Origin: Mucilaginibacter sp. UBA4741
Lineage (GTDB): Bacteria > Bacteroidota > Bacteroidia > Sphingobacteriales > Sphingobacteriaceae
Length of the DNA stretch: 12,099 nucleotides
Direction: 5' to 3'
Assembly (NCBI GenBank): GCA_002403905.1
Contig: DHIR01000098.1
Span: 1 to 12,099 of the forward strand
Part shown: positions 6,598 through 12,099 of the stretch, one piece after another
Layout: each line of letters opens with the position of its first letter
Position numbering within the stretch: position 1 is the stretch's first letter
Made by a program: the position numbers and the translations under genes
The notes under the pieces: model-generated
The model's database searches: none
What the model saw: only the letters and a program-made list of their open reading frames with translations
Told to the model about the DNA's origin: nothing

Positions 6598-7371
6598 ATG
6601 CCCGATAACCCAAACGGAAATATAACCCTTGCTTATACTGTTGATGGTATTGCTACTATCAGCTTTTATCATCCTGCGCAAAACTCATTACCAGCCGCGT
6701 TGCTTGATCTGTTAACAGCCAAGATCAACCAGGCCGGCGAGAATGATCAAACACGTATTATCATCCTGAAAAGCGAGGGCGACCGCACCTTTTGCTCCGG
6801 TGCCAGCTTTGATGAACTATTGCAGATAAAAGATAAAGAGGCAGGCGCGGTATTTTTTGCAGGATTTGCAAGAGTAATCAATGCCATACGCAAATCGCCC
6901 AAAATTGTTATTGCCAGGGTGCAGGGTAAATCCGTAGGTGGTGGAGTGGGCCTTGCCGCAGCTGCCGATTATTGCTTTGCTACCGAAGCCGCGGCCATTA
7001 AATTAAGCGAATTGGCTATAGGTATTGGCCCATTTGTTATATCCCCCGCAGTGATACGTAAAATTGGCTTACCTGCATTTTCGCAATTAACTATTCGTGC
7101 GGTTGATTTCCAAACGGCACAATGGGCAAAGGAAAAAGGACTATATAATGAAGTGTATGGTACCATTGCTGATATGGATACTGCCTTAAATGAGCTTACC
7201 CAAAAACTGGCATCATATCACCCGGAAGCATTAAACGGACTAAAACAAATATTATGGGAAGGCACCCATGATTGGGATGAATTGCTTGATGAGCGCGCAG
7301 CTATAAGCGGCGAGTTGGTGCTATCAGAGTTTACGCAACAGGCGTTGCAGCGTTTTTTAGGAAAAAAATAA
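6598..7371 (+). CDS. Enoyl-CoA hydratase/isomerase (crotonase) family protein
   Basis: The 257-aa length is typical of crotonases, which stabilise an acyl-CoA enolate in an oxyanion hole. The two oxyanion-hole blocks are present: FCSGASFDELL (65-75) and GKSVGGGVGLAAAADYCFA (110-128). Of the two acid residues of classical enoyl-CoA hydratase (Glu144 and Glu164 in the rat enzyme), the second is kept as E138 in KLSELAIGIGPF. The first is replaced by G118 in GGGVG. Loss of one glutamate argues against ordinary hydration and fits an isomerase, a lyase-type or another branch of the superfamily. The substrate cannot be named. It is a monocistronic rightward gene with ATG at 6598, divergent from the MmcQ/YjbR gene, and followed by an interspersed palindrome and a terminator. 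Confidence 0.9.
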   Translation: MPDNPNGNITLAYTVDGIATISFYHPAQNSLPAALLDLLTAKINQAGENDQTRIIILKSEGDRTFCSGASFDELLQIKDKEAGAVFFAGFARVINAIRKSPKIVIARVQGKSVGGGVGLAAAADYCFATEAAAIKLSELAIGIGPFVISPAVIRKIGLPAFSQLTIRAVDFQTAQWAKEKGLYNEVYGTIADMDTALNELTQKLASYHPEALNGLKQILWEGTHDWDELLDERAAISGELVLSEFTQQALQRFLGKK

Positions 7372-7375
7372 AAAC

Positions 7376-7405
7376 TGTTATTTTGAGCGATAGCGAAGAA
7401 TGACA
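7376..7405. repeat. GAGCG-type interspersed palindromic repeat, degenerate copy
   Basis: TGTTATTTT (7376-7384) pairs with AGAATGACA (7397-7405) with two G:U pairs, enclosing GAGCGATAGCGA. The pattern TGTCATTCTGAGCG...AGCGAAGAATGACA is, from memory, an abundant intergenic repeat in Bacteroidota and related phyla. This copy begins 5 bp after the crotonase stop codon. Confidence 0.6.
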
Positions 7406-7410
7406 AACAT

Positions 7411-7441
7411 AAAAAAAGCCCCCGATTTTATCGGAGGCTTT
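7411..7441 (-). terminator. Rho-independent terminator of the Tyr/Arg-rich exported protein gene
   Basis: An 11-bp stem (7415-7425 with 7431-7441, one mismatch) and a 5-nt loop. On the minus strand it is followed by seven T residues (A-run 7411-7417) and begins 5 bp after the stop of the 110-aa gene. On the + strand the T-tract is weaker, but it may also stop crotonase transcripts. Confidence 0.85.
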
Positions 7442-7445
7442 CTAT

Positions 7446-7778
7446 TTACCTGTGCCTTCTTTCAAAATGTTCGTGGCCGAAATGGTTGCCGTGTCCATAC
7501 ATCTGCCTTCTGTAATAAGTATGTCTATAATATACTTCGCGTCCCGGGGCTGGTTCATAATATTCTTCACGTACCGGGGTGGGTTCATAATATACCTCAC
7601 GGCGAACCGGATATCTTTCAATTACTTCTTCATGATAATAAGGATATGGTCTGTATGGCTCAACATACACCCTGCGTAATGGTGTACCGAAACTTACACC
7701 CAAACTTATTTGGGCGTTTGCTGCCTGGAAAGTACAGGCTAATATTACTGCTGCTATTGTTATTTTTAAAGTTTTCAT
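7446..7778 (-). CDS. Small exported Tyr/Arg/Pro/His-rich repeat protein, function unknown
   Basis: The 110-aa product has a clear signal peptide (1-22, ending QAANA before Gln-Ile). The mature part starts with ISLGVSFGTPLRRVYVEP and becomes extremely rich in Tyr, Arg, Glu and Pro. It contains about three copies of a ten-residue unit resembling VREEYYEPAP, and ends in a His/Arg-rich tail (HGNHFGHEHFERRHR). No catalytic motif is visible. Similar small Tyr/Pro-rich secreted proteins are common in Sphingobacteriaceae but I know of no assigned function; an extracellular or periplasmic structural or metal-binding role is only a guess. The gene reads leftward from ATG at 7776-7778 and has its own terminator. 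Upstream is an inverted repeat at 7795-7815. Confidence 0.83.
   Translation of the reverse strand: MKTLKITIAAVILACTFQAANAQISLGVSFGTPLRRVYVEPYRPYPYYHEEVIERYPVRREVYYEPTPVREEYYEPAPGREVYYRHTYYRRQMYGHGNHFGHEHFERRHR
7521..7610 (-). repeat. Three tandem 30-bp imperfect repeats in the Tyr/Arg-rich gene
   Basis: Blocks at 7521-7550, 7551-7580 and 7581-7610 share a CATAATAT-CTTC/CTC-ACG core at exact 30-bp spacing, and keep the reading frame as ten-residue (R/V)REVYYEPxP units. The copies have diverged by substitutions but not in length. Confidence 0.7.
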
Positions 7779-7794
7779 AATCGTAATATTTATA

Positions 7795-7815
7795 CAACAA
7801 CTTACATCGTTGTTG
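7795..7815. promoter_or_regulatory. Inverted repeat upstream of the Tyr/Arg-rich gene
   Basis: CAACAAC (7795-7801) and GTTGTTG (7809-7815) flank a 7-nt spacer 17 bp upstream of the start codon at 7778. The position fits a leader stem-loop or an operator; nothing else in the sequence decides between these. Confidence 0.35.
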
Positions 7816-7927
7816 TTATAGATAAGACAATAGCTGTGCCAGTAGGTTTAAAAGAAAAGGTGCTGTTTTATACGAAAACATGTCAGCGTAAAGAAAATCA
7901 AGTAGTTATAAAGCGTAATAATTTAGC

Positions 7928-7965
7928 AAAAAAGCCTTACGAAGTTTTTAAAACCTGGTAAGGCT
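7928..7965 (-). terminator. Rho-independent terminator of the exported EEP-family gene
   Basis: AGCCTTAC (7933-7940) pairs with GTAAGGCT (7958-7965), with a further AT-rich pairing inside the 17-nt loop. On the minus strand a run of six T follows. It lies 16 bp past the stop codon at 7982. Confidence 0.85.
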
Positions 7966-7981
7966 AAGAAGAAAATGTGTC

Positions 7982-8824
7982 TTATTTATAGTCCATTATT
8001 GCCACAACAGGGTAATGGTCTGACGGTAATTTACCCCAATAGGTGTTGGTTAAGATAGCATAGCGCTTAACGTCAAAATCTTTGGTCACAAAGATATGAT
8101 CTATCCGCGCATCACCCGGCCCATCAGTTTTAAAAGCGTTAAATGAATTACTGTTAGCCAATTTTATAGGAGCAAGGTTAAAGCAATCTCTTAAAACCCC
8201 GGTGCTCAATACTTCGGCATAGCTTTCATTGTGTTGGTCAACATTAAAATCGCCGGTAAATATAGTTGGCTGACCGCTTGCCATTTCTTTGATCTTACTC
8301 AATACCAAAGTTGCGCTGTTTTTGCGGGCCAATACACCAATATGGTCCATATGGATATTAAAGAAATAAAACTTAAAGCCAGTTTTTATATCCTGGAACT
8401 GCGCCCAGGTGCAAATGCGTGGTAAAGCGGCATCCCAGCCTTTATTCGGTCTGTCGGTAATGGTTGATAACCAGAAATTGCCCTGTTTTACTATTTTAAA
8501 GCGTGTTTCTTTATAAAATATGGCCGAGTATTCGCCTTTTTTAACACCGTCATCGCGGCCAATACCTATCCATTTATAGCCCGGCATAGCACCCGTTAAA
8601 TCGTTAAGCATATTGTATTTACCTTCCTGCGTACCAAAAATATCTAGGTCATTAAACTGAATGATCTGGGCCATTACCGGGAAACGGTGCCCCCATCCAT
8701 TACCTTGTAAAGAGTCTTCCCTATTGTCGTTACGCAGGTTATAAGTACCTATGTTTAATTGCTGGCTAAAAGCCAGTCCGCTTAAAATTAAGCAGGCAAA
8801 TGTAGTAAGTAGAAGTTTTTTCAT
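7982..8824 (-). CDS. Exported endonuclease/exonuclease/phosphatase (EEP) family protein
   Basis: With the start at ATG 8822-8824 the protein has 280 aa and a clean signal peptide (MKKLLLTTFACLILSGLAFS, then Gln-Gln). The remainder is one EEP/DNase I-like domain with its catalytic blocks in order: N29 (TYNLRND), E67 (GTQEG), H158/D160/H161 (NIHMDHIG), D192 and N194 (TGDFNVD), D242-H243 (RIDHIF) and D269-H270 (SDHYPV). These bind Mg2+ and cleave a phosphodiester. Secreted members of this group act on extracellular nucleic acid, phospholipid or sugar phosphate; the length and single-domain form do not say which. An upstream in-frame TTG at 8843-8845 would add seven residues before the signal peptide, but it lies inside the -7 promoter element, so ATG is chosen. 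The gene is monocistronic with its own terminator. Confidence 0.92.
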   Translation of the reverse strand: MKKLLLTTFACLILSGLAFSQQLNIGTYNLRNDNREDSLQGNGWGHRFPVMAQIIQFNDLDIFGTQEGKYNMLNDLTGAMPGYKWIGIGRDDGVKKGEYSAIFYKETRFKIVKQGNFWLSTITDRPNKGWDAALPRICTWAQFQDIKTGFKFYFFNIHMDHIGVLARKNSATLVLSKIKEMASGQPTIFTGDFNVDQHNESYAEVLSTGVLRDCFNLAPIKLANSNSFNAFKTDGPGDARIDHIFVTKDFDVKRYAILTNTYWGKLPSDHYPVVAIMDYK

Positions 8825-8842
8825 GTGTTTAAATTGGTTGGT

Positions 8843-8850
8843 CAAATATA
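8843..8850 (-). promoter_or_regulatory. -7 promoter element (TATATTTG) of the EEP-family gene
   Basis: On the minus strand TATATTTG is an exact TAnnTTTG match, 18 bp upstream of the ATG at 8824. It implies a very short leader of roughly 10 nt, and rules out the TTG at 8843-8845 as start. No clear -33 TTTG is visible. Confidence 0.55.
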
Positions 8851-8920
8851 TAAAAGTCTGTGTTATTAAGTGCCGGATATGGGGAAATTTAACATAGAAT
8901 TAATATACATGAATATATAA

Positions 8921-9001
8921 GTGGGTGACACCATTAGGCACTCGAAGGGTGAGTGCAAAGGCCGACCCGCATGCTTCGAGTGCCTCAGCATGGCACCCGA
9001 C
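8921..9001. repeat. REP-like palindromic element with AGGCACTCGAAG arms
   Basis: AGGCACTCGAAG (8936-8947) and CTTCGAGTGCCT (8974-8985) are exact 12-bp complements around a 26-nt GC-rich interior. Outside them GTGGGTGACACCAT (from 8921) and ATGGCACCCGAC (8990-9001) extend the symmetry imperfectly. The interior repeats the theme (GAGTGC, GGGT/ACCC). Base composition is much more GC-rich than the flanking AT-rich spacer. It lies downstream of cbpM and upstream of the EEP gene. No T-run follows, so it is not a standard terminator. Confidence 0.75.
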
Positions 9002-9021
9002 ACACAAAGGATATTTGGTTA

Positions 9022-9312
9022 CTATTCGTACGCTTTCAAACTATTCTTCAAGAGCCGCATTTCTTCCTGTGTATCTTCAATGCGCTTCAGTAAATGCGTA
9101 ATAGCCTCAATGCCTGCTATGTTAATGTCCAGCTCATTATGCAGGCGTATCATTCGTTCCAGCTTGTGTAATTCGCTTTCGGGGATGTGTGGCGTATTGT
9201 TAACTATGGTGATCTGTAACAGGCCAGCTTCCTGCAGGCCGGTAATAAAGGTGTGTTCCAGTTGGTGGTACACACAAAAATCGGTAGTTGCTATTAAATG
9301 CTTTGCGCTCAT
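9022..9312 (-). CDS. cbpM: Chaperone modulator CbpM
   Basis: The 96-aa product fits the CbpM family, small MerR-like helical proteins that bind the J-domain of CbpA and inhibit its co-chaperone and DNA-binding activity (known for E. coli). Visible features are an N-terminal helix-turn region (residues 9-32, with CVYHQLEHTFITGLQEAGLL) and a long C-terminal helical part (about 44-94, ERMIRLHNELDINIAGIEAI then ending EEMRLLKNSLKAYE). The helix-turn-helix is reduced, as in the family. It reads leftward from ATG at 9310-9312, 11 bp after the cbpA stop codon, so the two are almost certainly one transcript. This coupling is the strongest support for the name. It is followed by the palindromic element at 8921-9001. 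Confidence 0.88.
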   Translation of the reverse strand: MSAKHLIATTDFCVYHQLEHTFITGLQEAGLLQITIVNNTPHIPESELHKLERMIRLHNELDINIAGIEAITHLLKRIEDTQEEMRLLKNSLKAYE

Positions 9313-9323
9313 AACAATTTAAT

Positions 9324-10241
9324 TTATGCTGATGATTTAGCCAGTTCTTCAAATAGTTGTTTTTGCTTGTCGGTAAGTTTGGTGGGCAGCTGTAAGTCGT
9401 AGGTAATGTACAGATCGCCAAACTCTCCCTCTTTTTTATAAACCGGCAGGCCTTTGCCTTTTAACTTAACCTTGGTACTGTTTTGTGTTCCGGGCGCTAC
9501 TTTAACTTTTACTTTGCCGGTCATGGTTTCGGCAGTTATTTCGCCGCCAAGTATGGCTGTGTAAATGTCGAGTTTTGCCGTACTGTACAGATCTGCACCC
9601 TTGCGTTTAAACCGCTGATCATCGGAAACTAAAATTTTAATATACAGATCGCCGCCAGGCCCGCCGTTGGCACCCGGTCCACCATGCCCTGCAATTTTCA
9701 GGGTTTGACCGTTCTCAACCCCGGCAGGTATGGTAATGCGTATATTTTTGCCGTTAACAGTAAGTGTTTGTTTATGGCTTTCGGTAATGTCTTTTAAGCT
9801 GAGTTGTAATTCGGCATTATAATCCTGCCCGCGATATTTGGCCTGGCGCCGTTGCCCACCACCACCTGCCGCACCACCAAACATCGATTGGAAAAAATCA
9901 GAGAAGTCATCTCCGCCACCACCACCAAAACCTCCAGAATCAAATGCCTGCCCGCCACCGCCATAACTGCGCTGCTGCCGGCTTTGTTGTTGCTGTGCTT
10001 GTTCGTATTGCTCGCCATGCTGCCAGTTTTCGCCGTATTGATCATACTTCTTGCGTTTCTCTGCATCGCTTAAAACTTCGTTAGCCTCATTTAGCTGCTG
10101 AAACTTTTTGTTGGCTTCCTGGTCGTTAGGGTTTAGATCGGGGTGATATTTACGCGCAAGTTTGCGGTAAGCAGATTTTATGTCTTTATCGGTAGCTGTT
10201 TTGGTAACGCCTAATATTTGGTAATAATCAATAAATGCCAT
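9324..10241 (-). CDS. cbpA: CbpA-like DnaJ co-chaperone (type II J protein)
   Basis: With the start at ATG 10239-10241 the protein is 305 aa, the usual CbpA length. It has a J-domain (about residues 4-69) with the HPD motif at 33-35 (KYHPDLNP), then a Gln-rich and Gly/Phe-rich linker (about 80-130), and a DnaJ C-terminal substrate-binding domain (about 138-300, with [20 protein letters not shown] and GDLYI). The CxxCxGxG zinc-finger repeats of DnaJ itself are absent, which places it in the CbpA type. It stimulates Hsp70 (DnaK) ATPase activity and delivers unfolded clients; nucleoid binding is known for E. coli CbpA. An in-frame TTG at 10260-10262 would add seven residues, but lies within a palindromic leader element and would leave an atypical N-terminus. 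A promoter is proposed at 10286-10316; cbpM follows in the same operon. Confidence 0.93.
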   Translation of the reverse strand: MAFIDYYQILGVTKTATDKDIKSAYRKLARKYHPDLNPNDQEANKKFQQLNEANEVLSDAEKRKKYDQYGENWQHGEQYEQAQQQQSRQQRSYGGGGQAFDSGGFGGGGGDDFSDFFQSMFGGAAGGGGQRRQAKYRGQDYNAELQLSLKDITESHKQTLTVNGKNIRITIPAGVENGQTLKIAGHGGPGANGGPGGDLYIKILVSDDQRFKRKGADLYSTAKLDIYTAILGGEITAETMTGKVKVKVAPGTQNSTKVKLKGKGLPVYKKEGEFGDLYITYDLQLPTKLTDKQKQLFEELAKSSA

Positions 10242-10254
10242 AATGGTGTTGTAG

Positions 10255-10274
10255 AGACGCAATACTTTGCGTCT
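10255..10274. repeat. GAGACGC palindrome in the cbpA leader
   Basis: AGACGCAA (10255-10262) and TTGCGTCT (10267-10274) are exact complements around TACT. The left arm continues as GTAGAGACGC, a motif I recall from abundant intergenic repeats of Bacteroidota and cyanobacteria (GTAGAGACGC...GCGTCTCTAC). The right arm has lost the outer CTAC. It lies 13-33 bp before the cbpA ATG, within the predicted 5' untranslated region, and would fold in the mRNA. Confidence 0.65.
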
Positions 10275-10285
10275 TTAATAAACTA

Positions 10286-10316
10286 TGAAAGTAGTGGATT
10301 AGTTTTAATAAACAAA
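10286..10316 (-). promoter_or_regulatory. Putative promoter of the cbpA-cbpM operon
   Basis: On the minus strand TTTG (10313-10316) is followed after exactly 19 bp by TACTTTCA (10286-10293), a partial match to TAnnTTTG. The spacing is that of the Bacteroidota housekeeping promoter. Transcription would start near 10279, giving a leader of about 38 nt that contains the GAGACGC palindrome. Confidence 0.45.
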
Positions 10317-10342
10317 TGACTTGTGTCATTAAGGCTTGTTAA

Positions 10343-10564
10343 TCAAAAATCAGTACTGCGTGTATGCCGGCGCTTAATATAATTACGAAAATCCAACACA
10401 ATCCCCGCAAAAAAGTAAACTATCAACGGGAAACCAACAGAAAGAAAAGAAGTATAAATAAAGAAAAGCCTTATTTTAGATATAGAAATATTAAAACGCT
10501 CGCCCAAATAGGTACAAACCCCGAAGGAGTAACGTTCAAAAAAGGTGAGTATTCGCTGTAACAT
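10343..10564 (-). CDS. PspC-like small membrane protein
   Basis: The 73-aa protein carries a PspC-type core at about residues 13-60: SFGVCTYLGERFNISISKIR, followed by a hydrophobic segment with a mid-membrane Gly/Pro (FFIYTSFLSVGFPLIVYFFA) and a basic tail (NYIKRRHTRSTDF). In PspC proteins this region forms a membrane-embedded element linked to envelope-stress sensing. Short Bacteroidota versions like this one usually stand without other psp genes, and their role is not known. It reads leftward from ATG at 10562-10564, 5 bp after the TGA of the DUF2851 gene, so the two are probably co-transcribed. The similarity is judged by eye from a short domain. Confidence 0.75.
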   Translation of the reverse strand: MLQRILTFFERYSFGVCTYLGERFNISISKIRLFFIYTSFLSVGFPLIVYFFAGIVLDFRNYIKRRHTRSTDF

Positions 10565-10569
10565 AATAA

Positions 10570-11856
10570 TCAGGCTAACTTTAGTATCTTATTACCAACG
10601 CTGCATTGCAGGCATTTCTTATAATTACAATAATAGTTTTTTAATTCCAATAATGCCTGCGATTCGAACGCCGAATTTGCTTTTACGCCCAGACTATCAA
10701 AATCGGCTATGATATTATTTTTCTCGCCGGGCAAACTTTCCAGCAATTTTAAGCTACGATTAATATAATATTCCTGCTGATTATGCTTACCATAACTAAA
10801 CAAAAACAAAGCCAATGTATTTAACAATAAAAGATCAGCTGATGTTTGCCCCATATTTTTTGATACCGGTTTTGATGGCTTATCAAACTGGTAATGATCG
10901 TCCCAATAAGCATTCACCTTAATATCGGTAAATAACTTTTGTAGGCTCTTTATATCTTTTATGTCCAGCACTTTCGAGAACAGGTGATTGGAGTTAACTA
11001 CCAATGCGGCAAACTGCGCCAATCTAACAGTAGGGAAATTTAAAGGACGCATCCGCATAAATTTCCAGAGATGGTTATCAACAGGCGTAAGGGTGAACTT
11101 CTTTCTCAAAAATTCGTATTCAATTTTTAATTTCTGGGGATATTCATCTTGCAGGTCACCGTTTAAAAATCCCGCCTGTCCAAATATCAACGCCTCTATT
11201 TGCAACGGGTTGTTTTTATGCTTCGCGAGGATATTTTGTGGCAGTGATTTCGCCAGCAACTCAAACGGAACGGCATTTGTTTTAAACCCAAAGTTAGCCG
11301 CTAAAAACTGGTAAAATGTTTCTTCCCAATCGCCACGGTTAACATCAAGCGCTTTAATAACAGCTTCCGATTTTTTCTCCAGTCGTTCTATTAATATCCG
11401 GGTGAACCAGGTTTTTAAAGTAAAATCATCCAGTTTGCCAATACTGGCTTCGCAAGGGATAATGGTTTGTGTGCCGTAAACCAGGTTATGGTAGCGGTTA
11501 AACAGATCGTCAGGTATGCGGTCTTTTAGTTCGAGGGTTGGTATCTGGCGGCCGTTGGGTAATATCACCGGGTCATCATCCCGGTACACTACGTGCAAGA
11601 TCACAATGTTATAAGCGTTGTCGGCAGTATGATTATGCTTCTTCCAATCGGAAGATGATAGGTGCAACTCTACATTTCCCGCCCATAGGGTATCGCCAAT
11701 TTTTATACGGGCATTACCAAAGTCCGGCCCCGAATCGGTATTGTGCATCCCTGCCGAAAAGATCTCGATCGCTTCACCGGTTGTAGTTTGTAAATTACCA
11801 CGTTCAAACAGTCGGAATTTCCAGATGTAGTGTAAAAAGTCTTCGGTGAAAAGCAT
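10570..11856 (-). CDS. DUF2851 family protein
   Basis: The 428-aa product is a full-length DUF2851 protein, a family found mainly in Bacteroidota and without an assigned function. The conserved N-terminal block is present: GPDFGNARI (43-51), GNVELH (60-65), SDWKKHNH (69-76) and DNAYNIVILHVVY (79-91), a set of Asp, Glu and His residues that could form a metal or nuclease-like site (inference). The middle is mostly helical. The C-terminus has a Cys cluster, C410, C415 and C418 (YCNYKKCLQC), reminiscent of a small metal-binding knuckle, followed by GNKILKLA. It reads leftward from ATG at 11854-11856, is the first gene of a pair with the PspC-like gene, and is divergent from the MFS transporter with only 39 bp between the start codons. 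Confidence 0.88.
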   Translation of the reverse strand: MLFTEDFLHYIWKFRLFERGNLQTTTGEAIEIFSAGMHNTDSGPDFGNARIKIGDTLWAGNVELHLSSSDWKKHNHTADNAYNIVILHVVYRDDDPVILPNGRQIPTLELKDRIPDDLFNRYHNLVYGTQTIIPCEASIGKLDDFTLKTWFTRILIERLEKKSEAVIKALDVNRGDWEETFYQFLAANFGFKTNAVPFELLAKSLPQNILAKHKNNPLQIEALIFGQAGFLNGDLQDEYPQKLKIEYEFLRKKFTLTPVDNHLWKFMRMRPLNFPTVRLAQFAALVVNSNHLFSKVLDIKDIKSLQKLFTDIKVNAYWDDHYQFDKPSKPVSKNMGQTSADLLLLNTLALFLFSYGKHNQQEYYINRSLKLLESLPGEKNNIIADFDSLGVKANSAFESQALLELKNYYCNYKKCLQCSVGNKILKLA

Positions 11857-11879
11857 TAACTAATGTAGGGAGATAATTT

Positions 11880-11887
11880 TATATTTA
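11880..11887 (+). promoter_or_regulatory. Possible -7 element for the MFS transporter gene
   Basis: TATATTTA differs from TAnnTTTG at one position and lies 8 bp before the ATG at 11896, which would leave an almost leaderless transcript. The whole divergent spacer is only 39 bp, so any -33 element of this gene would lie in the first codons of the DUF2851 gene. Weak call. Confidence 0.25.
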
Positions 11888-11895
11888 TACATATT

Positions 11896-12099
11896 ATGCC
11901 AAACAAAACTATCCCACCAATAACCACCGCCCACCGCATCAAATCCATCATCGGCGGCTCGTTAGGTAATTTGGTGGAGTGGTACGACTGGTATGTTTAC
12001 ACCGCGTTTTCGCTTTATTTTTCGGCGGCGTTTTTTCCTAAGAGCAGTGAGTTAGTACAGTTGTTAAACACCTCGGGCATATTTGCCATAGGCTTTTTA
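11896..12099 (+). CDS. MFS transporter, metabolite:H+ symporter (MHS) type, 5' part only
   Basis: The frame is open from ATG 11896 to the window edge, giving the first 68 residues; the rest is outside. The sequence HRIKSIIGGSLGNLVEWYDW then YVYTAFSLYFSAAFFP, followed by LLNTSGIFAIGFL, is the signature start of MHS-family members of the major facilitator superfamily. It closely resembles E. coli KgtP (alpha-ketoglutarate permease: [33 protein letters not shown], recalled from memory). It covers the cytoplasmic N-terminus, the first transmembrane helix and the start of the second. A dicarboxylate or related organic acid carried with protons is likely, but the substrate is not fixed by this portion. 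It is divergent from the DUF2851 gene. A KgtP symbol is withheld because MHS members share this region. Confidence 0.88.
   Translation, partial: MPNKTIPPITTAHRIKSIIGGSLGNLVEWYDWYVYTAFSLYFSAAFFPKSSELVQLLNTSGIFAIGFL

Noticed and set aside
7400..7780. Rightward open frame over the Tyr/Arg-rich exported protein gene
   Set aside because: It begins inside a palindromic repeat, runs through the terminator, and its sequence is the antisense of the Tyr-rich repeats. The minus-strand frame has the signal peptide.
8825..8845. Seven extra N-terminal residues from a TTG start for the EEP protein
   Set aside because: The TTG is part of the TATATTTG promoter element, and the signal peptide starts cleanly at the ATG at 8824.
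9794..10073. Open frames on both strands across the Gln/Gly-rich linker of cbpA
   Set aside because: They are frame shadows of a low-complexity, GC-rich coding stretch, with no domain or start context.
10242..10262. Seven extra N-terminal residues from a TTG start for CbpA
   Set aside because: The TTG lies inside the leader palindrome, and J-domain proteins of this type start a few residues before DYYQILGV, which the ATG at 10241 provides.
10315..10330. AATGAC/GTCATT hairpin as terminator of the PspC-like gene
   Set aside because: The stem is only 6 bp, AT-rich and without a clear T-run; it could equally be an operator by the cbpA promoter, so no call is made.

Overview
The window looks like a chromosomal segment from a Bacteroidota bacterium, most probably a Sphingobacteriaceae member such as Mucilaginibacter or Pedobacter. 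This rests on moderate G+C, absence of obvious Shine-Dalgarno sequences, promoter elements of the TTTG / TAnnTTTG type, a type IX secretion (T9SS) type B sorting domain, a DUF2851 protein and a Pr6Pr membrane protein. The genus is inferred; no rRNA or other decisive marker is present. There are no tRNAs, rRNAs, CRISPR arrays or phage genes.

Layout. 1-700: a Lys/Ala/Asp-repeat exported protein (+) with a strong terminator. 700-2471: two leftward genes, a 70-aa single-span membrane protein and a membrane-anchored metallophosphoesterase. They are separated by about 295 bp holding seven direct and one inverted copy of TGATTCA. 2472-3000: a 197-bp non-coding, MITE-like element with 20-bp inverted ends and a 9-bp target duplication. 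It sits in the loop of what was the terminator of a 59-aa lipoprotein gene (leftward). 3021-3656: Pr6Pr membrane protein (leftward). 3829-6153: a large secreted NHL-propeller/Ig-like protein with a T9SS C-terminal domain (+). It converges within 2 bp on an MmcQ/YjbR protein (leftward). 6598-7371: crotonase-family enzyme (+). 7446-7778 and 7982-8824: two leftward genes for exported proteins, a Tyr/Arg/Pro-repeat protein and an endonuclease/exonuclease/phosphatase-fold enzyme. 9022-10241: the leftward cbpA-cbpM co-chaperone operon. 10343-11856: a leftward operon of DUF2851 protein and PspC-like protein. 11896-end: the start of a rightward MHS-family MFS transporter, cut by the window edge.

How the genes work together. 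Only two pairs are clearly co-functional or co-transcribed: cbpA with its modulator cbpM, and DUF2851 with the PspC-like gene 5 bp downstream. The rest is a loose set of housekeeping and envelope genes, five of which encode exported products. I see no defence, secretion or biosynthetic cluster that would be a new system. The more unusual content is between the genes: four kinds of palindromic or repeated element (MITE-like insertion in a terminator, TGATTCA array, GAGTGCC palindrome, GAGACGC palindrome in the cbpA leader) plus a degenerate GAGCG-type interspersed repeat.
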